In this document: piece by piece, positions 31,101 to 38,874 of the stretch
How the letters are laid out: each line of letters starts with the position of its first letter
How positions within the stretch are numbered: the stretch's first letter is position 1
NCBI GenBank assembly: GCA_937949745.1
Contig: CALECM010000039.1
Coordinates: 1-59,220 of the forward strand
Source: an uncultured Bacteroidales bacterium
GTDB taxonomy: Bacteria > Bacteroidota > Bacteroidia > Bacteroidales > WCHB1-69
Length of the DNA stretch: 59,220 nt
Direction: 5' to 3'
The notes under the pieces: model-generated
What the model was told of the DNA's origin: nothing
The model's database searches: none
The model's input: only the letters and a program-made list of their open reading frames with translations
Translations under genes and position numbers: made by a program

Positions 31101-32113
31101 CTGATTTCGCCCTCCATATCCTGCAAATAACTTTTTTCATAAATTTGCTGAGAATATGAATAAGAAGATTGGAATTCGCTTGGTAAACTTTTATAAGGAT
31201 CTACATTGAGCTCAAAATTTCCGGTAATCTCGGTCGGAAAATATTCGGTACAAAGTGTTCTAAAATAAACAGTATCCCATTCGCTGGTACCGCTCTCGTT
31301 ACAATTTGCCCTTAACCGTGCTAAATAATTAGTAGTGGCGTTCAAACCGGGAATATTCTGGGAATTTCTACCTTCTACAGTGACATAAGTCCATTCTTCC
31401 GCACCTTCCTGCTGATATTCCAATTCATAGTTGTGGGGATTGGAAGTGGGCGAAGCTTCCCATTCTACGAGAGCCGAAAAACTGGTTACGTTGCCTACAC
31501 TAAGATTGCGGGGATCCGGGCAGTCTTCGGCCTGTTCCCAGTATACATCATCTATATATACATCAGATGGAGACCAATTGTTTTGATCTTTAATCCGGAA
31601 GGCGATATACTCCCCTTCCTGACCATTGAAATATACAGTATGCTTTACCCAGGTTGTCGTGATATTTTCTATCGTATAAATAGGATGGAAATCAGCCGCT
31701 TCCGTTGGATCACTCATATATCCTATCTCCAGTTTTAAATCATTGGTACCTTTTTTCACATAAAAAGAGATTTTGGTAAAGTCAAGATCAATGCCGGTTA
31801 ATTTGGGTGAAACTACAATAGCGTTCTCGCCTAATTTCCCGCTTATCTTAAGAGAATTGGCACCCGAATGGTATTCGTTGTTCACAAGGGTTGCGGTACT
31901 TTGTCCCGATTGCAGATAGTTCCAGCAGGGAGGGAACGACGTGCCCGAATTTTCAAAGCTTTCGGAATAGGGTAATTCCGTAATGTCGCATTCATCCTCC
32001 TGCGTGAGCCGGGGTTGTAGGGAAGTTCCTGTTCCTGCCTTTGTGGCAAACGCCGTACCTGTCATTAATGCCCAGGATAAAACTACGAGCATCATTAAGT
32101 TCAGTTTTTTCAT
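28124..32113 (-). CDS. Secreted MAM/FN3 multi-domain protein with T9SS sorting domain
   Basis: 1,329-residue exported protein, architecturally close to the product of 8778-12905. After the signal peptide (MKKLNLMMLVVLSWALMTGTAFA) there is a MAM/cleaved-adhesin-like module (SESFENSGTSFPPCWNY), then an FN3 module. A separate beta domain with SYSYSQQIYEKSYL follows, common in Bacteroidota surface proteins. Then come further FN3 and MAM-like modules, an InlB-B-type repeat (SNAGGTVLPGDTTV) and two more FN3 modules. The last 80 residues are a type A T9SS domain (ISIYPNPVNEYVYIEI, LPAGFYFIRLENNEG, TKKLIKR). A surface adhesin or glycan-binding scaffold is likely; no enzyme domain is visible. Confidence 0.87.
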   Translation of the reverse strand: MKKLNLMMLVVLSWALMTGTAFATKAGTGTSLQPRLTQEDECDITELPYSESFENSGTSFPPCWNYLQSGQSTATLVNNEYHSGANSLKISGKLGENAIVVSPKLTGIDLDFTKISFYVKKGTNDLKLEIGYMSDPTEAADFHPIYTIENITTTWVKHTVYFNGQEGEYIAFRIKDQNNWSPSDVYIDDVYWEQAEDCPDPRNLSVGNVTSFSALVEWEASPTSNPHNYELEYQQEGAEEWTYVTVEGRNSQNIPGLNATTNYLARLRANCNESGTSEWDTVYFRTLCTEYFPTEITGNFELNVDPYKSLPSEFQSSYSYSQQIYEKSYLQDMEGEISALSFQYYQWGADTERDIVLYLAHSDTNAFASNSWIPYENLEEVFRGKVLFTIGQDRWPTIYFDRPFTYNPEKNLVIAFLDNSGYSPELPGSPRCMVSMVEHNSTIIASGSNPYNLEQFTSTGALFNVRNNIRLLTCGNTECVAPQVEIPSQTGNITDETADVTLIPSNYGSAWEVEYKVDTATNWTVFGIVTETDFTIEELMASANYMLRARTVCGEEDTSAWSPISTFTTSCGMIKNDTFYEDFNASSELPECWNLIHNISGPRTPKVAPGEGFGSSNGLKLYSSEDQYCYIVLPELDEYNMSQEFVLEFQLKASQGKIVLGSMLDPTDIATFEGVDTIEVTIANLWTLHQIVSSIPANGNTFLAFQWLGGQAYMDNVAVKPLFCMTPNNIKTTERSANSSTLAWTQPHTAESWNIKYGEYGFDPENEEEYTLIEGVSNPYTLTPLTEGSIYQAYIQAQCGVDDHSEWSAPFTFKTFCQSVSTPYTENFDDNTTMNQNFPICWSRPVTYAAGTLVYPLIDTRVSASGPQSLKLASTPGSPIFAVTPQIQNIMSEHEIIFYLRKDHPNAGSMDIGVMTSPDDTNSFRLVETIVPENTNWKRYTVSFEEVEGNDLFIAFKHHGEMNNRYFYLDNVTVAPIGTIQPETYDITITSNAGGTVLPGDTTVEEGTYLPITFTPDQGHRVERIELDGNTIQRDGFQHTLENIQANHTFNVIFAELCTPPADIQFTEITDSSVIVTWGANIAASQWQIEYRNITETEWQTIDCEEHCGLSRDTLSGLIAGTTYELHVRFHCVEGWTSWSQTGRFTTTLSSCGVPSDVTVEAFVDSAFISWTSIEDIDGWQLEYKAEGNESWTVVDCTDDCDVTEKGLPELESNTTYTIRIRNKCGENFGNWSEDKTFTTNEEIGIRKHDWENNISIYPNPVNEYVYIEISDELKIQTLSLFDIYGKLIRTEPVNNQNMKVDVQPLPAGFYFIRLENNEGSYTKKLIKR

Positions 32114-32282
32114 GAATAATAATTTAGATTAATATTTTATTGAATTTGAGGGTAACTCCGTTTTTATAGAATATAATTCCTGTTTTAATGAATTAGCCAA
32201 TATTTCTATTTGATAAATTTCTATTTTTTAATAATAAGAGGTAAAAAATGTTATTTTTTTCATTATGGAATTCCTTAAATGT

Positions 32283-32313
32283 AAACAGGCTGCCTTTATG
32301 GGGCAGCCTGTTA
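32283..32313 (-). terminator. Terminator of rpsA
   Basis: AACAGGCTGCC (32284-32294) and GGCAGCCTGTT (32302-32312) form an 11-bp perfect stem 18 bases beyond the rpsA stop. Read on the minus strand it is followed by TTTACATTT, a modest U-tract. Confidence 0.8.
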
Positions 32314-32330
32314 TTGAATTATAGGGATTC

Positions 32331-34382
32331 TTATTCCGCTTGTTCTTTTTCGAGATCATCTCTCAGGTTCTTTAGAGCTTCGATGTCACCCAAGGTGGTC
32401 CTTTCGGTATTTTCATTGATCTTGGCTATTTCTTTAGCTTTCTTCTTTTCATCCGATTGGTAACGTTTGGTCTCTTCTTCCTTGGTTTCCTGCCAGGTTT
32501 TTACATGGGACAGGTTGATCTTTTTACCTTCTTTGGAGAATTCCACTACCATGAACGGTAATGTTTCTTCAACCCTGGCGGTTGTCTTATCTTCTTTCAT
32601 TAATGAACGGTTGAAAGCGAAACCTTCGATACCGTAAGGTAATGAAACGACTACGCCTTTATCGTTCTGGCTGATGATCGTACCTTCATGGACGGAACCC
32701 ACTGTGAAAACGGTTTCAAAAACGTCCCACGGGTTTTCTTCCAGTTGTTTGTGTCCCAAACTTAAACGGCGGTTTTCGCTGTCCACTTCCAGAACTACAA
32801 CGTCGATGGGTTCTCCGATCTTGGTAAATTCAGCCGGATGTTTGATCTTCTTCGACCATGAAAGGTCGGAGATATGGATCAATCCGTCCACGCCTTCTTC
32901 CAGTTCTACGAAGATACCGAAATTGGTAAAATTACGAACGATAGAGGTATGTTTGGATCCTACAGGATATTTTTCCATAATGTTCGCCCATGGATCCGGG
33001 ATGAGTTGTTTGATACCCAAAGACATCTTTCTTTCTTCACGGTCAAGGGTCAGTACAACGGCTTCCACTTCGTCTCCTACTTTAAGGAAATCGTGCGCGG
33101 TGCGTAAATGTTGCGACCATGACATTTCTGATACATGGATCAATCCTTCAACACCCGGTAACAATTCTACGAAAGCGCCGTAATCGGCGATAACCACTAC
33201 TTTTCCTTTAACGCGGTCACCCACTTTTAATTCAGGATCCAAAGCGTCCCATGGATGTGGTGTTAATTGTTTTAAGCCGAGCGCGATACGTTTTTTGTTT
33301 TCATCGAAATCCAAAATAACCACGTTGATCTTCTGGTCGAGTTGTACGATCTCTTCCGGATGGATAATCCTTCCCCAGGAGAGGTCCGTAATATGGATAA
33401 GGCCGTCCACGCCACCCAGGTCGATGAATACCCCGTAACTGGTAATGTTTTTAACGGTACCTTCCAGTACTTGTCCTTTTTCCAGTTTGGCAATGATCTC
33501 GGCTTTCTGAGCTTCGAGTTCGTCTTCGATAAGCGCTTTATGCGATACCACCACGTTTTTATATTCATGGTTTATTTTAACCACTTTGAATTCCATGGTT
33601 TTATCCACATAGATATCGTAATCGCGGATCGGTTTCACATCAATTTGAGAACCCGGTAAGAAGGCTTCGATACCGAATACATCCACGATCAAACCACCTT
33701 TGGTTCTGCATTTAACATAACCGGTGATAATTTCCTGGTTGTCGTAAGCTTCGTTAACCCTTTGCCAGGATTTAAGTAAGCGTGCTTTTTTATGTGAAAG
33801 CAATAATTGTCCGGTAGCATCTTCCTGGCTTTCCACGTAAACTTCGATCTGGTCACCGATTTTAAGGTCGGGATTATAACGCAGTTCGGAAGCAGCGATA
33901 ACACCGTCGGATTTGAAACCGATATTGACCACGATCTCACGGCTGTTGAAAGAAACCACAGTTCCCGTGATCACGGCCTGTTCATCAATAGATTTGAAAG
34001 ATTTGGTATAAAGTTCTTCTAATCTTTCATGTTCTGTATTGCTGTATTTATGTCCTTTGGTTTCTAAAGAGTCCCAATTGAAGTTTTCAATGGATCCGTA
34101 AGCGTTTTCCACTTCGGGAAGTTTTCTGGGAGCTTTCGGGGTATTTGTATTTTCTTCCGCATACGGTAAATTATTTGCGGAAGCGGTTTCCGTCGGAACT
34201 ATCTCTTCTGATTGTGGTTCCGGCATTGGAGCAATCTCTTCACTTACAGGTTCTTCTACCGGTACGATTTCTTCGTTTTGCGGGATTTCCTGTTGATTTT
34301 CCTGATTGTCCGTAGTGGGTTCCTGGTTTGTTACCTGCTCAGAGTTAACATCCTCAGGCATTTTGTTTGTTTCTTCTGTCAT
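32331..34382 (-). CDS. rpsA: 30S ribosomal protein S1
   Basis: Ribosomal protein S1, which binds mRNA on the 30S subunit. Six S1 OB-fold repeats are visible; repeats 3-5 show the classic GxVxxIxxYGxFVxLxxGVxGLIHxSxxSW pattern and repeats 1, 2 and 6 are more divergent. The start is set at 34382 (MTEETNKMPED), not the upstream ATG at 34469, because the extra 29 residues lie in the leader and the acidic Glu/Gln/Pro-rich N-terminal extension begins here. That acidic tail of about 120 residues is usual in Bacteroidota S1. Length is 683 residues. Confidence 0.95.
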   Translation of the reverse strand: MTEETNKMPEDVNSEQVTNQEPTTDNQENQQEIPQNEEIVPVEEPVSEEIAPMPEPQSEEIVPTETASANNLPYAEENTNTPKAPRKLPEVENAYGSIENFNWDSLETKGHKYSNTEHERLEELYTKSFKSIDEQAVITGTVVSFNSREIVVNIGFKSDGVIAASELRYNPDLKIGDQIEVYVESQEDATGQLLLSHKKARLLKSWQRVNEAYDNQEIITGYVKCRTKGGLIVDVFGIEAFLPGSQIDVKPIRDYDIYVDKTMEFKVVKINHEYKNVVVSHKALIEDELEAQKAEIIAKLEKGQVLEGTVKNITSYGVFIDLGGVDGLIHITDLSWGRIIHPEEIVQLDQKINVVILDFDENKKRIALGLKQLTPHPWDALDPELKVGDRVKGKVVVIADYGAFVELLPGVEGLIHVSEMSWSQHLRTAHDFLKVGDEVEAVVLTLDREERKMSLGIKQLIPDPWANIMEKYPVGSKHTSIVRNFTNFGIFVELEEGVDGLIHISDLSWSKKIKHPAEFTKIGEPIDVVVLEVDSENRRLSLGHKQLEENPWDVFETVFTVGSVHEGTIISQNDKGVVVSLPYGIEGFAFNRSLMKEDKTTARVEETLPFMVVEFSKEGKKINLSHVKTWQETKEEETKRYQSDEKKKAKEIAKINENTERTTLGDIEALKNLRDDLEKEQAE

Positions 34383-34450
34383 GTAAATTGCTGATTTGCA
34401 AAGCAAATCTGATTTTAAAAGGGTTTGACTTGAGGTTAACTGATTTATAT

Positions 34451-34478
34451 TCAACTCAAAGAGCCTCATTTGAATTGA
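34451..34478 (-). promoter_or_regulatory. Leader hairpin upstream of rpsA
   Basis: TCAACTCAAA (34451-34460) and TTTGAATTGA (34469-34478) can form a 10-bp stem with one G:U-type mismatch and an 8-base loop. It falls at the very 5' end of the predicted rpsA transcript, a plausible but unproven site for stability or autoregulation. Confidence 0.35.
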
Positions 34479-34483
34479 GTCGA

Positions 34484-34491
34484 CAAAGATA
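34484..34491 (-). promoter_or_regulatory. -7 box (TATCTTTG) for rpsA
   Basis: Minus-strand TATCTTTG is an exact TAnnTTTG match about 100 bases before the rpsA start. No clear -33 element. Confidence 0.5.
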
Positions 34492-34585
34492 CAAAAAAAA
34501 TCGGGAATTTGAACTGTTTATTTTCTATTATTGTTTGGAGGCTTAAAAGTTGAACGGTATGTGTACGGATATGCCGATTTTTGTA

Positions 34586-34593
34586 TATTTTTG
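34586..34593 (+). promoter_or_regulatory. -7 box (TATTTTTG) for the GT51 gene
   Basis: TATTTTTG matches TAnnTTTG and sits only 20 bases before the ATG at 34613, giving a very short leader. Confidence 0.45.
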
Positions 34594-34612
34594 TCCGTTA
34601 TAGTTAAGATTA

Positions 34613-36535
34613 ATGCGAAATCCAAAAGAAAAAAATCCCCGACAGAAAACGGTCCTTCGCAAAAATGCGCTGTGGATCGCTCCGCTGGCATTCTTCCTGG
34701 TGATCCTGATCCTTTTGCTCCTGTACCCTCTATTTGTAAAAATATATATCCATCGGAAAGTTTCGCAGATCGAAAAGGAGTATCATATTGAAGTCAATAT
34801 GGACAAAATGCGGTTCATGCGTTACCGCGAAATATTTATCCCGCATATGACGGTAATTTCCGGTCAGGATACGCTTTTCAAGGCTAAAGATCTTATCGTC
34901 AAAATCAATTATTTCAGGAATAAAAAGCTAAATCCTTATCCTGGCGAGATAGGGCTGGACTATGCCTCCATACACTATCCGTCCCGGAAACCGGTCACAG
35001 TAAATTCCCGGTCGGTGAAGCAAAATTTACCGGACGAAAGAAGCATGGCGGGATTACCGGAGAAACTTCAGGGTTTTCTTACCTCTTTTATGCGTTATCT
35101 GCCTGACAAATTTAATGTTAATTCCATATCGTTTCAATTACAGGGAGCCGAAAATGCCGATATTTTGCGCGTGGATACGCTTTTTATTACGGATCAGGTG
35201 ATGAGCGGGGATTTTTACCTGAGAGACCGGGAGCAGCTATCGCACTGGAAACTCACGGGAAAAGTTGAGCCTGAAAAATACAGGTATTCGGGACAATTGC
35301 GTTTGCAGGAGAAAGATACTGGCCGGATGCAGCTTCCCTACCTGAAAGAAGCTCTTGACCTGGAACTGGGATTGGACTATTGCGGTTTCGGACTCCAATT
35401 ACTTCCCGGAAGAAAAGATCAGACTGCTTTTATCGCCGAAGCGGAGATAGGTCCGTGCCATATTTTCCATCCGCAACTTTCCGACCGGGAAATTAAGATA
35501 GATTCGGCTTCGCTCAGGTGCCACGTGGATATTTTCCCTGAAAAAATAGTGGTGGATTCCGTTTCCGCCATTACTGTTAACGGCTTTACTGTCCACCCTT
35601 ATATGATGTATGAAAAAACGGAAGACTGGCGACTGATGCTCTCGGTCAATGAACGCGACGCGGATGCGGAACTTCTTTTCGGGTCGTTTCCGGAAGGATT
35701 ATTCCAGGTTATTCCCGATCTGGATATTGCCGGTAAAATGGATTTCGCTTTCTTTTTTGATTGCGATTTCGCCCACATCGACAGTCTGCAGTTCCATTTC
35801 CGGCTTGCAGGTCCCGAATTGTCTTTATCCCCCGCTTCCATATCTGCTTTTACCCGGTATAACGGGGATTTTGAATATATGTGTTATCACAAGGACAGTT
35901 CATTCAGAAAATTGCATGTTTCTCATCAAAATCCCGCGTTTATCCCTTTCGACAAAATTCCGTTTTATTTACGGAATGCTATTTTAGCTGCGGAAGATCC
36001 TTCTTTTTTCAGGCATCAGGGTTTTATCCCGTCTTCCATCCGGGAAGCAATGGCGGTCAATTTACAACGGGGTAAATTTTCCAGAGGAGGCAGTACACTG
36101 ACCATGCAGCTGGTTAAAAATCTTTTCCTGAATAAGCGCAAGGTCGCTTCACGGAAAATAGAAGAGATGATACTGGTATGGCTGATAGAATCCCGGCATC
36201 TTATATCGAAAGAACGGATGTTCGAAATATACACCAATATTATAGAGTGGGGACCGGGCGTACACGGATTATACGAAGCTTCGCAATTCTATTTCCAGAA
36301 ATCCCCGGATGTACTTTCCTTCGGGGAATGTGTTTATTTAGCCACCCTGATCCGTTCGCCCCGGAGTTATGCCCGCACACTGGATGTTTACGGGAATGTT
36401 ACACCGGAACGCCGTACGGAAATGCACTTTATAGCCCGGCGAATGCTGGAGCGGGGTATGGTCACCGAAAGCCAGTACGGTACTTTCAATTCTTTTGTGA
36501 GTACGGCGATTCATCATGTGCCGGAAACGGAGTAG
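34613..36535 (+). CDS. GT51 peptidoglycan glycosyltransferase with AsmA-like N-terminal region
   Basis: 640-residue inner-membrane protein that should polymerise lipid II into glycan strands. One N-terminal membrane helix (about 18-45) is followed by about 380 residues of beta-rich sequence resembling AsmA/DUF748-type periplasmic repeats. A GT51 domain covers about 440-620: catalytic E461 in EDPSFFRHQGF, then RGGSTLTMQLVKNLFL, RKIEEMILVWLIE and YTNIIEWGPGVHGL, all classic GT51 motifs. There is no transpeptidase domain after it, so it is a monofunctional transglycosylase with an unusual periplasmic extension. The gene is divergent from rpsA. Confidence 0.88.
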   Translation: MRNPKEKNPRQKTVLRKNALWIAPLAFFLVILILLLLYPLFVKIYIHRKVSQIEKEYHIEVNMDKMRFMRYREIFIPHMTVISGQDTLFKAKDLIVKINYFRNKKLNPYPGEIGLDYASIHYPSRKPVTVNSRSVKQNLPDERSMAGLPEKLQGFLTSFMRYLPDKFNVNSISFQLQGAENADILRVDTLFITDQVMSGDFYLRDREQLSHWKLTGKVEPEKYRYSGQLRLQEKDTGRMQLPYLKEALDLELGLDYCGFGLQLLPGRKDQTAFIAEAEIGPCHIFHPQLSDREIKIDSASLRCHVDIFPEKIVVDSVSAITVNGFTVHPYMMYEKTEDWRLMLSVNERDADAELLFGSFPEGLFQVIPDLDIAGKMDFAFFFDCDFAHIDSLQFHFRLAGPELSLSPASISAFTRYNGDFEYMCYHKDSSFRKLHVSHQNPAFIPFDKIPFYLRNAILAAEDPSFFRHQGFIPSSIREAMAVNLQRGKFSRGGSTLTMQLVKNLFLNKRKVASRKIEEMILVWLIESRHLISKERMFEIYTNIIEWGPGVHGLYEASQFYFQKSPDVLSFGECVYLATLIRSPRSYARTLDVYGNVTPERRTEMHFIARRMLERGMVTESQYGTFNSFVSTAIHHVPETE

Positions 36536-36628
36536 GAAAGCAAGTCTGCACAACTTTACCTTCTACATACTTTGATAATGAATATTTTTAGAACAAATAT
36601 TAAAAATAACCATAAAAATTAGACAACA

Positions 36629-37072
36629 ATGAAATTTAGTAACGTAAGATTATTAGTCAAGGATTTTTCTAAATGTTTTAAATTCTATTCTGAACAGCTT
36701 GGCCTGGAACCGGCGTGGGGTGATGAAAACAGTGGATATGCCAGTTTTAAGGTAGCGGACGGAATAGAAGGATTTGCTCTTTTTGTATCCGACTGGATGG
36801 CGCCTTCCGTGGGTAATGCTGATAAAGAATTGCCTGCAGGATTCCGTGAAAAATCACTCGTATCATTCAGTGTGGATAATGTGGATGATACCTATATCGC
36901 TTTGAAAGAAAAGGGTGTGATATTTGTTAATGAACCTACAGATATGGCAGATTGGGGAATGCGCACGGTACATTTGCGCGATCCTGAAGATAATTTAATA
37001 GAACTTTTTTCACCATTGACACCGGAACAATTTAGCGAGGAACTAATAGAAGAAAATAAGAAGTACCAGTGA
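36629..37072 (+). CDS. VOC-family (glyoxalase/bleomycin-resistance fold) protein
   Basis: 147-residue vicinal-oxygen-chelate protein. Two beta-alpha-beta-beta-beta halves are visible: KFSNVRLLVKDFSKCFKFYSEQLGL at the N-terminus and the C-terminal VHLRDPEDNLIELFSPL with the usual metal-ligand glutamate. VOC proteins include lyases, dioxygenases and drug-binding proteins; the substrate cannot be told. It is a single gene, followed by a stem-loop at 37097-37138. It is probably the last chromosomal gene before the prophage. Confidence 0.85.
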   Translation: MKFSNVRLLVKDFSKCFKFYSEQLGLEPAWGDENSGYASFKVADGIEGFALFVSDWMAPSVGNADKELPAGFREKSLVSFSVDNVDDTYIALKEKGVIFVNEPTDMADWGMRTVHLRDPEDNLIELFSPLTPEQFSEELIEENKKYQ

Positions 37073-37096
37073 TAGGTTTTTCTTTTGTACTACAAT

Positions 37097-37138
37097 AAAG
37101 CGTGGAATCTAAGATATTATTATGGGATTCCCCGCTTT
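37097..37138 (+). terminator. Probable terminator of the VOC gene
   Basis: AAAGCGTGGAATC (37097-37109) pairs with GATTCCCCGCTTT (37126-37138) with one mismatch, 25 bases after the stop codon. The U-tract is short. Confidence 0.5.
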
Positions 37139-37193
37139 GCGGTCTTTGGTAATCATTACTTTAAACTTCCTCAGTATTGATTTTTTCGGACAT

Positions 37194-37234
37194 TAAAAAA
37201 ACAAATTCTCACATTGTGAGAATTTGTTTTTTAA
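37194..37234. terminator. Strong hairpin next to the tRNA remnant
   Basis: ACAAATTCTCAC (37201-37212) and GTGAGAATTTGT (37216-37227) form a perfect 12-bp stem with a 3-base loop, flanked by A6 and T6. On the minus strand it lies 25 bases past the putative tRNA 3' end, where a tRNA terminator would be expected. Confidence 0.85.
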
Positions 37235-37258
37235 CCTGTTGATTATCAGTCTTTTGTT

Positions 37259-37280
37259 TGTCGGGGTGAGAAGACTCGAA
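37259..37280 (-). other. Putative prophage attachment site: truncated tRNA 3' end
   Basis: Read on the minus strand this 22-nt stretch has the layout of a tRNA 3' end: T-loop TTCGAGT, T-stem 3' half CTTCT, acceptor 3' strand CACCCCG and discriminator A. The preceding bases (GATAAA) do not pair with the T-stem half, so the tRNA is cut off just before the T-loop, where many phages recombine. C1-G72 in the implied acceptor stem would suit tRNA-Pro, but that is a guess. An inverted GGGGTGA/TCACCCC pair (37263-37269 and 37286-37292) also spans the site, and a simple hairpin is the alternative. Confidence 0.5.
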
Positions 37281-37309
37281 ATTTATCACCCCTTGTATGA
37301 TATTATATT

Positions 37310-37786
37310 TCAATGATTTGCTATTTGCTTTTTTTGAGTATTATCGGAAATATAATTAAAATGTATAGTATTTCTATCTTCTATTAATTCAAAACTTTTA
37401 TTATCAATTATATTTAATCCATAAGATTTAAAATAGGAATAGTAAACCCTGTTGTTTGGTACATCGATTGTAGCGTCATAAAATTCTATTTCATCATTAT
37501 TAACAGATAATCGGTATTTACAAAAACCATTGGATCCAAAAACAATGTTTAAAACACATGAACCATCAGCCCAAGCTAAATAATTTGAATCAATATCATA
37601 GATAGCATAACTGGTATCATACAATTTCCCGAATTTAATAATATAAGGATCATCTTGATCAGATTCATAAATTTTTTCTGTGAACATTTTCAAAATCTGC
37701 TCTCTTTTTTCCTCCCGCTCTTTTTCTTCCTTATTACAGGAAGCCATTGTTAAGCCAATTAAAATAAATAGAATATACTTTTTCAT
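37310..37786 (-). CDS. Prophage surface-type lipoprotein A
   Basis: 158-residue lipoprotein. The signal peptide MKKYILFILIGLTMASC ends in a lipobox-like MASC. The residues after the cysteine, NKEEKEREE, fit the Bacteroidota lipoprotein export signal (Lys followed by two acidic residues), which directs lipoproteins to the outside of the outer membrane. The mature part (about 135 residues) is beta-rich and not recognised. The first 26 residues are identical to those of lipoprotein B next to it, while the mature parts are only loosely similar. Position between the att-like site and the repressors suggests a lysogenic-conversion gene; superinfection exclusion is a reasonable guess. Confidence 0.8.
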   Translation of the reverse strand: MKKYILFILIGLTMASCNKEEKEREEKREQILKMFTEKIYESDQDDPYIIKFGKLYDTSYAIYDIDSNYLAWADGSCVLNIVFGSNGFCKYRLSVNNDEIEFYDATIDVPNNRVYYSYFKSYGLNIIDNKSFELIEDRNTIHFNYISDNTQKKQIANH

Positions 37787-37790
37787 TTTT
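37708..37790 (-). repeat. Near-identical 5' segment, lipoprotein A copy
   Basis: About 83 bases covering the start codon, signal peptide and export-signal codons of lipoprotein A match 38173-38255 with a single difference. Similarity drops sharply downstream. Confidence 0.8.
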
Positions 37791-37807
37791 TTGTTTTTAA
37801 TAGACTA

Positions 37808-38251
37808 TTAATTATATTTATAAAAGCTAATAATGCCATTCTGATCTCCCAATTCAAAAATATTTTCATTTATAATTTTGAGGTTGTATCGCTTATCAAG
37901 TATATGATATACAAAATTCCTGTCAACATTGGGAATTGCATGATATAAAATTATTTCATCATTATTTTGGAATAAATGATAATTATATAGCCCAGAAAGA
38001 ATACCATCGGTATAAAAAGAACATGATCCGTCAGCATATGTTATAAAAACCGAATCGATGTCTAACATTGGATGTGGATCTCTATAAATTCTTCCAAAAT
38101 TTATGGTAATTGGGACTTCTGTGTTAGAGATAAACTTATTATTCCTAAACATATTTAATATTTCTTCCTTATTTTCCTCTCGCTCTTTTTCTTCCTTATT
38201 ACAGGAAGCCATTGTTAAGCCAATTAAAATAAATAGAATATACTTTTTCAT
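37808..38251 (-). CDS. Prophage surface-type lipoprotein B
   Basis: 147-residue paralogue of lipoprotein A, separated from it by about 20 bases on the same strand. It has the same signal peptide and CNKEEKEREE start. The mature parts share short patterns with A (INFGRIY against IKFGKLY, YADGSCSFY against WADGSCVLN, NNDEI) but otherwise differ. Tandem duplication followed by divergence of the exposed part is the simplest reading. No known family is recognised. It is probably co-transcribed with A. The 148 bases between it and the next repressor hold nothing I can name. Confidence 0.8.
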   Translation of the reverse strand: MKKYILFILIGLTMASCNKEEKEREENKEEILNMFRNNKFISNTEVPITINFGRIYRDPHPMLDIDSVFITYADGSCSFYTDGILSGLYNYHLFQNNDEIILYHAIPNVDRNFVYHILDKRYNLKIINENIFELGDQNGIISFYKYN

Positions 38252-38255
38252 TTTT
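38173..38255 (-). repeat. Near-identical 5' segment, lipoprotein B copy
   Basis: Partner of 37708-37790 with one base difference. Confidence 0.8.
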
Positions 38256-38399
38256 TATCTTTTTTATTATAATAATATAGATATCTTACTTTTGGATATA
38301 ATTCACCCATATCGGTGATTATGATTTTATCTTTTCTTTTTTCCCGGGTATGATTAATGGTTATCTTTTCATTTTCGAAGACCAATCTGAAATTGTCTC

Positions 38400-38810
38400 C
38401 TACAACGCAATGTAGGACTGATCTTCGAATACTTTTTTTGGCACTTTCTCCGCCATCAATGAAATTGTTTTGTTTTTAGTATTAATAATTTCTTCCTTAT
38501 CCTTAATTCTACTTTCTAAAAGTTTGACTTTTTCTTTTAAATAAATATTTTCTTTTTCTAATTCTGAAGGTAAAGGAAACATTTCACCTTTTCCACTTAA
38601 TAACCAATTTCCACTAATACCCTTACATTTTTTATATATAATTTCGTAATCAATTTTATTTTTATCCCTCCAGTTCCAAATCGTTCTGGGGATTACATCC
38701 AAAAATGATGCAAGTTCGCTGTCTGCCTTAATATTATAATGAGTCTTAATCCTATCCAGGATTACAGATTTGTTGGTTATGCCGATAAAAGTACGAGGAG
38801 AATTTTTCAT
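38400..38810 (-). CDS. CI-like phage repressor 1 (HTH plus coiled coil)
   Basis: 136-residue protein of the phage CI-repressor N-terminal type: ILDRIKTHYNIKADSELASFLDVIPRTIWNWRDKN followed by GNWLLSGKGEMF, the usual layout of this HTH family in Bacteroidota phages. After the DNA-binding part comes a predicted coiled coil (LEKENIYLKEKVKLLESRIKDKEEIINTKN), probably for oligomerisation. No peptidase or sensor domain is present. It is the leftmost of three paralogues in tandem, with only 64 bases before repressor 2. A short dyad TAGTT-AA-AACTA lies in that gap. Confidence 0.85.
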   Translation of the reverse strand: MKNSPRTFIGITNKSVILDRIKTHYNIKADSELASFLDVIPRTIWNWRDKNKIDYEIIYKKCKGISGNWLLSGKGEMFPLPSELEKENIYLKEKVKLLESRIKDKEEIINTKNKTISLMAEKVPKKVFEDQSYIAL

Positions 38811-38874
38811 CGTTTCCTCTATAGTTTTTATTGGATATAATTAGTTAAAACTATTAGTTCCACTGACACCTTAT

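Noticed and set aside
36178..36591. 137-codon ORF overlapping the end of the GT51 gene
   Set aside because: Shadow frame of the conserved GT51 domain.
37263..37292. Simple terminator GGGGTGA/TCACCCC after lipoprotein A
   Set aside because: The stem is not followed by a U-tract and the tRNA-like layout explains more; kept as the alternative.
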